Shown here: positions 57,573 to 64,000 of the stretch, piece by piece
Layout: the number at the start of each line of letters is the position of its first letter
Numbering within the stretch: the stretch's first letter is position 1
Assembly (NCBI GenBank): GCA_963800285.1
Contig: CAWDAL010000008.1
Span: forward strand, 62,001-126,000
Source: DASUPK01 sp963800285
GTDB taxonomy: Bacteria > Actinomycetota > Thermoleophilia > Solirubrobacterales > 70-9
Direction: 5' to 3'
Length of the DNA stretch: 64,000 bases
Program-made: the position numbers and the translations under genes
Notes under the pieces: model-generated
Told to the model about the DNA's origin: nothing
What the model saw: the letters and a program-made list of their open reading frames with translations, nothing else
Database searches by the model: none

Positions 57573-58108
57573 TGCCTGAACTGAGAATCACCGGCGGAGA
57601 GCTGGGCGGCCGCCGGATTCACGCTCCGAAGGGAGCGAAGCTGCGCCCGACGACCGAGCGGGTGCGGGAGGCGATCTTCTCGATCCTCGGTGACGTCTCC
57701 GGCGCTCGCGTCCTCGACCTCTTCAGCGGAACCGGGGCGCTGGCGTTCGAGGCGCTCTCGCGCGGGGCGAGCGAGGCGACGCTGGTCGACACCCATCCGC
57801 GCGCCGCCCGAGAGAACGCCGACCGGCTCGGCCTGCTGGACCGGGCGAAGGTCGTCCGCTCCGACGCGATCCGGTTCCTGCGCCGAGCCGAGCGGGGCTC
57901 CTTCGATCTCGTGCTCTGCGACCCTCCCTATAGACTCGCCGACCGCTTGGCGACTGAGCTCGGGCCCCTCGTCGGAGGCGTCCTCTCGGAGTCAGGCAGA
58001 GCGATGATCGAGTCCTCCCCCGACAATCCGCTGCAAATGGAGCTTCCCATGCTCACCGAGCGCGCCTATGGCGACACGCTGATCCGCATCTTCCGGAGCG
58101 ATCGATGA
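57572..58108 (+). CDS. rsmD: 16S rRNA m2G966 methyltransferase RsmD
   Basis: Class I SAM methyltransferase acting on G966 of 16S rRNA; 178 aa. Begins LRITGGELGGRRIHAPKGAKLRPTTERVREAIFSIL, the RsmD signature. The SAM site is RVLDLFSGTGALAFEALSRGASEATLVDTHPRA, and the NPPY-type catalytic motif reads LCDPPY. Overlaps coaD by 4 bp (ATGA), the widely conserved rsmD-coaD pair downstream of recG. Confidence 0.96.
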   Translation: MPELRITGGELGGRRIHAPKGAKLRPTTERVREAIFSILGDVSGARVLDLFSGTGALAFEALSRGASEATLVDTHPRAARENADRLGLLDRAKVVRSDAIRFLRRAERGSFDLVLCDPPYRLADRLATELGPLVGGVLSESGRAMIESSPDNPLQMELPMLTERAYGDTLIRIFRSDR

Positions 58109-58602
58109 GCTCGGACGGCCGGACCGCGGTCTGCCCGGGCAGCTACGACCCGGTCACCAACGGTCACCTGGACATCATCACCCGCACCTCGAGGGTGTTC
58201 GAGCGGGTGATCGTCGGCGTCGTGAACCAGCCGGTCCGCAAGCAGAAGACGCTGTTCACGGCGGACGAGCGCAGGGCGTTCATCGAGGATGCGACGGCCG
58301 ATCTGGAGAACGTCGAGGTGAAGGTCATGTCCAACCTCCTTGTCGAGTTCGCCAAGGAGAACGGGGCGAGCGCGATCATCAAGGGACTACGGGCGATCTC
58401 GGACTTCGAGTACGAGTTCGAGATGAATCAGCTCAACAGGAAGCTCGCCGCCGATATCGAATCGATGTACATCTTCGCCTCCGCGAACTACAGCTTCCTG
58501 TCCTCGACGGGGGTGAAGGAGATCGCCACCTTCGGCGGCGACATCGGCGACCTGGTGCCGGCTCCGGTTGCAAAAGCGCTTGCGGAACGGCTCGCCCGCT
58601 GA
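58105..58602 (+). CDS. coaD: Phosphopantetheine adenylyltransferase
   Basis: Fourth step of CoA synthesis, adenylating 4'-phosphopantetheine; 165 aa. The nucleotidyltransferase HxGH motif is in CPGSYDPVTNGHLDIITRT (TNGH), followed by VNQPVRKQKTLFTADERRAFI, IIKGLRAISDFEYEFEMNQLNRKL and SSTGVKEIATFGGDIGDLVP. All typical of CoaD. Part of recG-rsmD-coaD. Confidence 0.97.
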   Translation: MSSDGRTAVCPGSYDPVTNGHLDIITRTSRVFERVIVGVVNQPVRKQKTLFTADERRAFIEDATADLENVEVKVMSNLLVEFAKENGASAIIKGLRAISDFEYEFEMNQLNRKLAADIESMYIFASANYSFLSSTGVKEIATFGGDIGDLVPAPVAKALAERLAR

Positions 58603-58703
58603 CGCCGTCGTGCGTGGCGGCTGGGCAGGAGCTTGCAGATCCGCGAAGAAGGGCACCCCGGGGCCGGTCGTATGGCCCGATGCGTAAGCTTTAGCGACTG
58701 CAA

Positions 58704-59171
58704 ATGGACGTTCTAGTACTCATCGACAAGCTCGACGACCTGGTGCACAACGCGCGCCCGGTCCCACTCACCGATCAGGTGCGTGTCGACCGCGAGGAGA
58801 TCTATGACCTCCTCGATCAGATGCGCGCCACGATCCCCGAGGAGATCAAGCAGGCCCGCTGGATCGTCAAGGAGCGCCAGGAGATGCTCGCCGAGGCGAA
58901 GCGAGAGGCCGAGCGGATCGTCAAGGAGGCCCGCGAACAGCAGGCCCGCCTCGTCGCGAACGAGGAGATCACCCGCCAGGCCGAACGTGCCGCCGAGGAG
59001 ATCGTCGAGGAAGCGCGCGAGCGCGAGCGTGAGATCCGCCTGGGGGCCGAGGACTACGCCGACGACATCCTCTCGACCCTCGAGGTCAACCTCCAGAAGT
59101 TCCTGCAGGCAGTGCAGCGAGGCCGCGACCGGCTCCAGGGCCGCGAGCGCGAGCCCTCGGAGATTGGCTAG
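58704..59171 (+). CDS. Coiled-coil protein (DivIVA / F0 subunit B-like)
   Basis: A 155-residue hydrophilic protein. Residues 1-40 (MDVLVLIDKLDDLVHNARPVPLTDQVRVDREEIYDLLDQMR) resemble the DivIVA-like proteins that sit next to coaD in many actinobacteria, and residues 40-130 are a long charged coiled coil rich in Glu, Arg and Ala (AEAKREAERIVKEAREQQAR and similar). Annotators sometimes call it F0 subunit B-like because of the coil; it has no membrane helix. Role unknown, probably structural at the pole or septum. Followed by composite element copy A. Confidence 0.82.
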   Translation: MDVLVLIDKLDDLVHNARPVPLTDQVRVDREEIYDLLDQMRATIPEEIKQARWIVKERQEMLAEAKREAERIVKEAREQQARLVANEEITRQAERAAEEIVEEAREREREIRLGAEDYADDILSTLEVNLQKFLQAVQRGRDRLQGREREPSEIG

Positions 59172-59262
59172 CCGCTCCATCTAGGAGCGAAGGGCGAAGC
59201 CCGAAGCGACTTGTCGTGGGCGGCGACGGCAATCTCGCCTGATGGCGAAGCCGGCCCGCCGA
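59172..59262 (+). repeat. Composite intergenic element, copy A
   Basis: Plus-strand order: CCGCTCCATCTAGGAGCG hairpin immediately after the TAG, then a GGGCGAAGCCC mini-hairpin flanked by GAGCGA and GAAGCGACTT, then TGATGGCGAAGCCG before the convergent gene's stop. The first 40 bases match copy B (42233-42354, minus strand) at nearly every position, and the last 14 bases (TGATGGCGAAGCCG) are identical. Both copies separate convergent genes, so a bidirectional terminator role is plausible. Confidence 0.65.
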
Positions 59263-60024
59263 CTACTTGGGACTCACGCCCGCGGCCGGTGGCAGGCGCA
59301 TCGACGCCAGCTGGGTCCTGAGCGTGGTGTCCGGAACGCGGATCGGCCCGCGGGTTGGACGATCGAGATCGCAGGTGACGTAGAGCAGCATCGTCACGAG
59401 CACGGCGGCGAGGAAGACGGCGACGACGCCACGGCCGACGATCGCGAGGTAGGCGGCGAGTAGCCCCAGAGCGAGCGCAGCTCCGAGAACCTCGAGAAAC
59501 AGGACCGCGTTCGGGACCCGGTTGTTGAGGGCCGCGACTCGAGTCCCCTGGGCGTCGATCATCGCGTTGAGCGCTTCCTCGTAGAGGCGAGGTGCGCTCG
59601 CGACGGGCTCAACGGCGAGCGCCTGACCGTTCAGGGCCCAGAGCCTGCGCTGGAGCTGATCTTCAGTCTGTGCCGCGTCCGTCTCCTGGCTGCTGCCGGG
59701 CGCGTAGTCGGACAGGCGGATGGCGCTCTCCGTGTACCTCACGAGAAGCCTGAGCGAGCGGCGGCGCGCAGGTTCACTCAGGGTCTGTGCGCGCAGATAG
59801 GTCGTCCCGATGGCGTTTGCCTCGTCGACGATCGCCTGGCGCCGATCTTCGTAGCGGGAAACCGCGAGCGAGAGGCCGAAGGCGAGGATCAGCCCCACGA
59901 CCCCGAGCAGTGCAGCCTGCAGGACCCCGAACGGTTCGCTGAGGCTCTCCGAAAGGTGACGGACGCGGCGTCCCAGAAAAGCGCCGAGCGCCGTGGCCCC
60001 GAGGACGATTACCACGAGCGACAA
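59263..60024 (-). CDS. DUF4239-like (bestrophin-type) membrane protein
   Basis: About 253 residues: two N-terminal hydrophobic helices (LVVIVLGATALGAFLG and VLQAALLGVVGLILAFGLSLAV), a central soluble helical region (DRRQAIVDEANAIGTTYLRAQTLSEPARRRSLRLLVRYTESAI) and two C-terminal helices (LGAALALGLLAAYLAIV and VVAVFLAAVLVTMLLYVTCDL). The pattern fits DUF4239, a bestrophin-related family of unknown function. The only canonical start is TTG at 60024, but in-frame sequence upstream (VAIFFFDLSSFELA) looks like the true N-terminus and has no ATG, so the start is uncertain. Convergent with the coiled-coil gene. Confidence 0.7.
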   Translation of the reverse strand: MSLVVIVLGATALGAFLGRRVRHLSESLSEPFGVLQAALLGVVGLILAFGLSLAVSRYEDRRQAIVDEANAIGTTYLRAQTLSEPARRRSLRLLVRYTESAIRLSDYAPGSSQETDAAQTEDQLQRRLWALNGQALAVEPVASAPRLYEEALNAMIDAQGTRVAALNNRVPNAVLFLEVLGAALALGLLAAYLAIVGRGVVAVFLAAVLVTMLLYVTCDLDRPTRGPIRVPDTTLRTQLASMRLPPAAGVSPK

Positions 60025-60142
60025 CGCGAGCTCGAAGCTGCTGAGGTCGAAGAAGAAGATGGCGACGGACGCTAGGCCGCTATCCGGACGGCGAAGCGGG
60101 TATCCGGGCCGGCGTGGAGTCGATCACCTCCATCGTCCGGCT

Positions 60143-60403
60143 GTGCTCATCGGTCTGACCGTTGCGGCGATCGCAAGGTTGCTGGTGCCCGCACGCCGGC
60201 CCATGGGGCTGGTGGGCACCGCGCTCGCAGGGATCGCGGGCTCGGTCGTGGCGGGGCTGCAGCGCGGTGTCTTCGGCGGCCGGGGCACGCTGGGCACGCG
60301 CCGTCGCTGGCTCTGGCCACGACGCGCCAACCGGTCGATCCGTCAGCCGCTCGGCGACACGGGTGGCGCCACCAGCCGCACCCGGCCGTTGGGGACGTTG
60401 TAG
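60143..60403 (+). pseudogene. GlsB/YeaQ/YmgE-like remnant
   Basis: The first about 45 residues (VLIGLTVAAIARLLVPARRPMGLVGTALAGIAGSVVAGL) resemble the transglycosylase-associated GlsB/YeaQ/YmgE small membrane proteins. The rest, from QRGVFGGRGTL, becomes Arg-rich non-membrane sequence, so the second and third helices are missing or out of frame. The GTG is not preceded by a clear ribosome-binding site. Probably a fragment between the DUF4239 gene and the carbonic anhydrase remnant; it overlaps the end of the latter on the other strand. Confidence 0.4.
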
Positions 60404-60740
60404 ATCGCTGGAACGACCCATACCGTGCCCGCCCGGATCGCAGGCTTGACGATCGGATCCCTGTTGGCGAGCTCCGTGGCCTGGTTGCTGGCGTTGGCCG
60501 AGGTGCACGCCTGGAGGGTGCGCTGGCTCGGGCGCGCAGCTGGAGCTTGTTCGCGCGGTAGCGCTTGTTGCCGCCCTGCAACAGGTGGAGCGCGGCCTTG
60601 GGCGTGGCCGGATGTGGCGCCCTGCCTCCCTTGCCCGGCGCAGCGATCGCGTCGACCGCGGCGGCCGGAACGATCGCGGCCACGCTCACTGTGCCCGCGC
60701 GCGTCAGAAACTTGCGCCGGGAAAGGCTCTCCTCCGACAT
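60343..60740 (-). pseudogene. Beta-carbonic anhydrase remnant with deleted core
   Basis: The N-terminus is a Tat-type signal (SEESLSRRKFLTRAGTVSVAAIVPAAAV) followed by PATPKAALHLLQGGNKRYRANKLQLR, the start of exported beta-class carbonic anhydrases. The C-terminus, in another frame, reads ANASNQATELANRDPIVKPAIRAGTVWVVPAIYNVPNGRVRLV, matching the end of the same family (Tyr-Asp/Asn-x-x-x-Gly-x-Val pattern). The about 130-residue middle with zinc ligands (CxDSR and HxxC) is absent, so it cannot be active. An internal deletion left both ends. Confidence 0.7.
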
Positions 60741-60790
60741 CGGTCTCCTCCTCCGTCTGGGCCGTCCACCGTACAACTAGGCTCCGACCC

Positions 60791-61771
60791 ATGGACGAGG
60801 ATCTGAGCCTCGGCGTCTCGGCCGTCCTCGCCGAGCAGGGCGTCGACGCCGGGGCAATCGAAATCCGTCCGATCCCTGGTGGCGCCTCGCGCGAGACCTG
60901 GCTGGTCGGCGGGGAGCGCGGGAGGTGGGTCCTGAGGCGCGATCCGAAGGGATCCGTGTCCCTGGTGCCGATCGGCGAGGAGTTCGGCCTGATCGAGCGG
61001 GCGGCAGCCGCGGGCGTCCCGGTACCGGCGCCGCTCGCCCTGGAGCCCGATGGAGGGAGGTTCGGCACTCCGGGAATGCTGATGTCCTTCGTTGCGGGGA
61101 CGTCGGTCGCACCGCGCATCCTCCGCAAGCCGGAGTTCGAGGAGGCCCGGAGGCGGCTCTCCGCGCAGCTGGGCGAGGCGCTCGCTCGAATCCACGCGAT
61201 CGATCCCGCGGGCCTCGACGGGCTCCTGCCGGCGAGCGCGGACAATCCCGCAATCGCGCAGATCGACGAGTGGGAGCGCCAGCTCGACGAGATCGGCGAG
61301 CCGCTGCCGGCGGTCGAGCTGGGCCTGCGCTGGCTCCGCGCCCACGCTCCCGCGCCCGCGGAGCCGCACCTCGTCCACGGCGACTTCCGCCTCGGCAACT
61401 TCATCGTCGACGAGGACGGCCTCGCCGCCGTGATCGACTGGGAGCTTGCGCACCTCGGGGACCCCGCCGAGGACATCGGCTGGCTCTGCATCCGCTCCTG
61501 GCGCTTCGGCAACGACGATCAGCCGGTGGCCGGCGTCGGCCAACTCGATGAGTTCATCGAGGCCTACGAGGCGGCCGGCGGAGCGACCGTCGACCGCGAG
61601 CGGCTGCGCTACTGGGAGGCCTTCGGCAACGTCAAGTGGGCGATCATCTGCGCCCGCCAGGCCCACGACCACCTCACGGGCGTCCGGCGGAGCCACGAGC
61701 TCGCCTCGCTCGGCCGGCGGATCTGCGAGCCGGAGTGGGACATGCTGGAGCTGATTCGGGAGATGGTGTGA
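60791..61771 (+). CDS. APH-fold phosphotransferase (ACAD10/kinase-like)
   Basis: A 326-residue protein of the aminoglycoside-phosphotransferase superfamily, subgroup found near acyl-CoA dehydrogenases. It has an N-lobe GGASRETWLVGG and RWVLRRDPKG (ATP-binding Lys equivalent), a catalytic loop HLVHGDFRLGNFIVDE (Brenner motif with Asp and Asn) and the metal motif VIDWELAHLGDPAEDIGWLC. The substrate is unlikely to be an antibiotic; relatives are linked to acyl-CoA or hydroxy-acid metabolism. The stop overlaps the next ATG by 1 base (TGATG). Confidence 0.88.
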   Translation: MDEDLSLGVSAVLAEQGVDAGAIEIRPIPGGASRETWLVGGERGRWVLRRDPKGSVSLVPIGEEFGLIERAAAAGVPVPAPLALEPDGGRFGTPGMLMSFVAGTSVAPRILRKPEFEEARRRLSAQLGEALARIHAIDPAGLDGLLPASADNPAIAQIDEWERQLDEIGEPLPAVELGLRWLRAHAPAPAEPHLVHGDFRLGNFIVDEDGLAAVIDWELAHLGDPAEDIGWLCIRSWRFGNDDQPVAGVGQLDEFIEAYEAAGGATVDRERLRYWEAFGNVKWAIICARQAHDHLTGVRRSHELASLGRRICEPEWDMLELIREMV

Positions 61772-62133
61772 TGCAGGACAGGCCAACCGCCGCGGAGCTG
61801 CTCGACTCGGTCGCGGAGTACCTGTTCGCCGAGCTTCGGCCGGAGGTGCCACGCGAGCAGCGCTTCAAGGTGCTCGTGGCCGCGAACGTCTGCGCCGTGG
61901 TGGCGCGAGAGCACAGGGCGGGGGAGCGGCCGGATCGCGAGGACCTGGCGCTCTTCGGGGAGCTGCTGGGGAAGGAGGTCGAGGATCCGCGAGCCGCCGC
62001 CGCGGAGCTCTCCGAGCGGATCCGGTCGGGCGAGCTCGACGACCGGATCGGCGAGCTGGCGCCACGTCTCGAGGCGCATGTGCGCCGCAAGCTCGAGACG
62101 GCCCGGCCCGGCTACGCCGAGGGCGGCGCCTGA
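61771..62133 (+). CDS. DUF6285 family protein
   Basis: A 120-residue, all-helical, acidic protein: MQDRPTAAELLDSVAEYLFAELRPEVPREQRFKVLVAANVCAVVAREHRAGE, then LFGELLGK and LAPRLEAHVRRKLETARPGY. It matches DUF6285, which in actinobacteria and proteobacteria is nearly always adjacent to the APH-like kinase and acyl-CoA dehydrogenase genes. Starts on the last base of the kinase stop, so coupled. Function unknown, probably partner of the kinase. Confidence 0.8.
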   Translation: MQDRPTAAELLDSVAEYLFAELRPEVPREQRFKVLVAANVCAVVAREHRAGERPDREDLALFGELLGKEVEDPRAAAAELSERIRSGELDDRIGELAPRLEAHVRRKLETARPGYAEGGA

Positions 62134-62240
62134 GGTCAAGCGCAACTCTCGCCGGGCATCGGGTTGAAAAGTGTGAGTCGCAATTGGCACGTATGCTCGT
62201 GCGAACCACAGGAAGCAACCCACAGGGAGAGACCAACATT

Positions 62241-62681
62241 ATGCGACGTCTCAAGAAGCACCTTTCGCCGGGGCTCATCCTCGGACTGATCGCAATCGTC
62301 GTCGCCGTGGGCGGCAGCTCGTTCGCGATCGCGCAGACCGGCAAGAAGGAGACGCTGAGGACGCGGTTCGGCGGGGCCACCCAACAGGTGGTCCAGGCCG
62401 TCAACCTGCTTCCGCAGACCACCAACAACGGTATCTCCGACTTCACGGTCACCTGCCCGACGAGCTCGAAGCTGGGCGAGGGTGTGGCGATCGGCGGCGG
62501 AGTGATCGACCCGCGGCCCCCGGACAGCACCAGGAACATGGCACCGCTCAGCCAGAAGACCGACGGCCCGAAGGGCACGGAAGCCTGGCTCTTCGAGTTC
62601 GACAACGACACGAATGTCGCCCTGCCGGTCGAGCTGCGCGTGCTCTGCACGTACAGCAAGCTGAACACCAAGCGCGGCTAG
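62241..62681 (+). CDS. Small secreted protein, function unknown
   Basis: A 146-residue exported protein: basic start RRLKKHLSPG, hydrophobic core LILGLIAIVVAVGGSSFAIAQTG, then a soluble domain with two Cys (FTVTCPTSS and RVLCTYSK) and Gly-rich loops. The N-terminus MRRLKKHLSPGLILGLIAIV is a recurring start among actinobacterial secreted proteins of unknown role. The ATG preceded by AGGGAGAG at 62224-62231 is chosen; an upstream in-frame ATG at 62184 lacks a ribosome-binding site. Ends in a strong terminator. Confidence 0.7.
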   Translation: MRRLKKHLSPGLILGLIAIVVAVGGSSFAIAQTGKKETLRTRFGGATQQVVQAVNLLPQTTNNGISDFTVTCPTSSKLGEGVAIGGGVIDPRPPDSTRNMAPLSQKTDGPKGTEAWLFEFDNDTNVALPVELRVLCTYSKLNTKRG

Positions 62682-62717
62682 CTGCCCGCGTCACCCCGGG
62701 CCGGAGACGGCCGAGGG

Positions 62718-62744
62718 AACGGCCCCCTTTCGGAGGGGGCCGTT
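62718..62744. terminator. Strong bidirectional hairpin terminator
   Basis: AACGGCCCCCT (62718-62728) pairs perfectly with AGGGGGCCGTT (62734-62744) around the 5-base loop TTCGG. It separates the convergent secreted-protein gene and enoyl-CoA hydratase gene. On the plus strand it is followed by CTCATTTC, a weak pyrimidine run. Very likely terminates both genes. Confidence 0.85.
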
Positions 62745-62745
62745 C

Positions 62746-63603
62746 TCATTTCAGCTCCGTCTCATGGGTTCCCGCGCGACCCGCATCGGTCTTCTCGTAG
62801 AAGCGGCCGAGCAACTCGAGCGTCTCGTCGGGATCGGCAGAGGTGTAGGCGTTCCAGGCCTCGTTGCGGAGCTGCTCGTCGAGCGTCTTGCCGACCGTGT
62901 CGAGGATCGTCTGCTTCGCCGAGCGGACGGCGCGCTGGGAGTTGCGCAGGATCTGGCGCGCGAGGGTCTCCGCCTCCACCATCAGCCTCTCGTGCGGAAC
63001 CACCTTCGACACCAGGTTGCACTGCAGGGCCCGCTGTGCGTCGATCGGCTCGGCGGTGAGCAGCATCTCCAGCGCGATGCCGGTGCCGCAGGTGTTGACC
63101 AGCCGCACGATGCCCCCGTCGCCGTGGTGGAAGCCGCGACGCGCCTCGAAGGACCCGAACATCGCCCGGTCAGATGCGATCCGGATGTCGCAGGCGAGGG
63201 CGGTCTCCAGGCCGCCTGCCAGAGCCCAGCCGTTGATCGCGCCGACGATCGGCTTGTAGATCCGGTGCATGCCGCGCGTGAAGCCGTTCAGGCCGAGTTC
63301 CACGATCTCGCGGATGTCGGTCACATCGCTGTCCGCGACGATCGGGGGGATGTACTCCTTCAGGTCCGCTCCGGCGCAGAACGCGTCCCCGGCGCCGGTC
63401 AGGATCGCGACGTCGACCGAGTCGTCCTCGGCGAAATCGGCCCAGGCCGCGATCATCGCCCGGTGGACCTCGGGGCTGACGGCGTTCCGGGCCTCGGGCC
63501 GGTTGATCGTCACGTACGCGATCCGGTCGCGCTTCTCGTAGAGGACGACGCCCTCGTCGGCCGAGGGCGGGGGTCCGGGCTTCTCGGGGTTGTGATGGGC
63601 CAT
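62746..63603 (-). CDS. Enoyl-CoA hydratase/isomerase (crotonase) family
   Basis: CoA-thioester enzyme of the crotonase fold, 285 aa. The oxyanion-hole segments are AFCAGADLKEYI and KPIVGAINGWALAGGLETALACDIRIASDRAMFGSFEARRGFHHGDGG. One of the two usual catalytic Glu positions (after the oxyanion hole) is retained as Glu in GGLETALAC, while the second (typically near GGxxxLP) reads RRGFHHGDGG, so hydratase activity cannot be assumed. C-terminal helices are complete. Could be a hydratase, isomerase or related acyl-CoA enzyme. Confidence 0.85.
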   Translation of the reverse strand: MAHHNPEKPGPPPSADEGVVLYEKRDRIAYVTINRPEARNAVSPEVHRAMIAAWADFAEDDSVDVAILTGAGDAFCAGADLKEYIPPIVADSDVTDIREIVELGLNGFTRGMHRIYKPIVGAINGWALAGGLETALACDIRIASDRAMFGSFEARRGFHHGDGGIVRLVNTCGTGIALEMLLTAEPIDAQRALQCNLVSKVVPHERLMVEAETLARQILRNSQRAVRSAKQTILDTVGKTLDEQLRNEAWNAYTSADPDETLELLGRFYEKTDAGRAGTHETELK

Positions 63604-63661
63604 CCCTCTCCTTTCTGCGTCAGGTTGTGTCCGGCTGTCGGACGGAACTCGACGCAGTTCG

Positions 63662-64000
63662 CTAGTCGTAGGTCGCCGTGACTACCGCCAGGTCGTCCGC
63701 GGTCCAGGTGATCTCGCCGCCGCACCACTCGGCGAGCTCCTCGGCGGTGTCCGGGAAGTCGAAGCCCTCTTCGATCGGGGTCACCTGAGGCTCGGCCTTC
63801 ACGACGTCGCCAATCACCAGAGCGCGCGACTGCTCACGGACGCGGCGAAAGAGCAGATGCTTCTGGTCATCGGTGAGGTGGTGCACCGAGAGCACCGAGA
63901 TCACGAGATCCCACGGGCCATCCGGCAGCGGGTCCTCCATGCGGGCGAGCTGGACGTCGTCGTACTCCTCGCGTAGCCGGTAGACCATGTTCGTATCCGA
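63662..64000 (-). CDS. SAM-dependent methyltransferase (5' end outside window)
   Basis: C-terminal about 112 residues of a class I methyltransferase; the frame remains open beyond base 64000, so the N-terminal SAM-binding GxGxG part is off the window. Visible parts: YDDVQLARMEDPLPDGPWDLVISVLSVHHLTDDQKHLLFRRVREQSRALVIGDVVKAEP (motif IV-like strand, then post-motif helix), and FDFPDTAEELAEWCGGEITWTADDLAVVTATY. A methyltransferase with an unknown small-molecule substrate. Confidence 0.75.
   Translation of the reverse strand, partial: SDTNMVYRLREEYDDVQLARMEDPLPDGPWDLVISVLSVHHLTDDQKHLLFRRVREQSRALVIGDVVKAEPQVTPIEEGFDFPDTAEELAEWCGGEITWTADDLAVVTATYD

Overview
The window is a very GC-rich chromosomal segment that is almost entirely coding. 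Gene content and style point to an actinobacterium, most likely of the class Thermoleophilia (Solirubrobacterales/Gaiellales type). This is an inference from FtsZ and ScpAB neighbourhoods, actinobacterial zinc-type bL28, frequent GTG/TTG starts, and secreted proteins ending in Lys/Cys-rich tails. I saw no rRNA, tRNA, insertion sequence, prophage or CRISPR array.

Layout. 1-9.5 kb: the 3' part of ftsZ, then glycine-cleavage genes gcvT and gcvH, two membrane proteins, a fluoride riboswitch with crcB and a DUF190 gene, a secreted phosphoesterase, and gcvPA-gcvPB. 9.5-17.8 kb: a small secreted protein, an NHEJ set on the minus strand (stand-alone LigD ligase, Ku, stand-alone LigD polymerase), a FetAB-like ABC pair, a polysaccharide deacetylase, a DHA2-type MFS exporter and a PPOX-fold protein. 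17.8-31.6 kb: trpS, a decayed secreted-protein gene, then a long plus-strand run: scpA-scpB, two cell-wall or peptide hydrolases, rluB, aroH, GNAT, hisC-like, aroG, tyrA, aroA, cmk, der. The aroG gene is preceded by a short leader ORF ending in Tyr-Phe-Tyr-Phe-Trp-Arg-Phe-Thr and a perfect 10-bp inverted repeat, which looks like an aromatic amino acid attenuator. 31.6-42.2 kb: DUF3352 protein, metK, a bacterial PH protein, priA, a decayed AbiEi/DUF559 gene, def-fmt, a zinc-ribbon protein, rpe and a K+ channel/TrkA-like protein. 42.3-47.5 kb: a flippase divergent from ribD-ribE-ribBA-ribH. 47.5-54.9 kb: delta-60 repeat secreted protein, PAS-EAL protein, rpmB, a frameshifted beta-propeller/RTX-like secreted protein, a frameshifted FakA-like gene, GST-like protein. 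54.8-64 kb: DUF427, recG-rsmD-coaD, a coiled-coil protein, a DUF4239 protein, GlsB-like and carbonic anhydrase remnants, an APH-like kinase with DUF6285, a secreted protein, an enoyl-CoA hydratase and a partial methyltransferase.

Structured nucleic acid is the most novel-looking part. One family of about 41-nt hairpins begins GCGAGGG and ends ACCCGTTT. It sits at three gene junctions (gcvT/gcvH, ribE/ribBA, der/DUF3352), and two copies show a compensatory base-pair change. A second composite element lies between convergent genes at 42.3 and 59.2 kb. Several genes lack an in-frame ATG/GTG/TTG where homology says they begin, and several are frameshifted. These may be real decay or indel errors in the assembly; I cannot separate the two from sequence alone.
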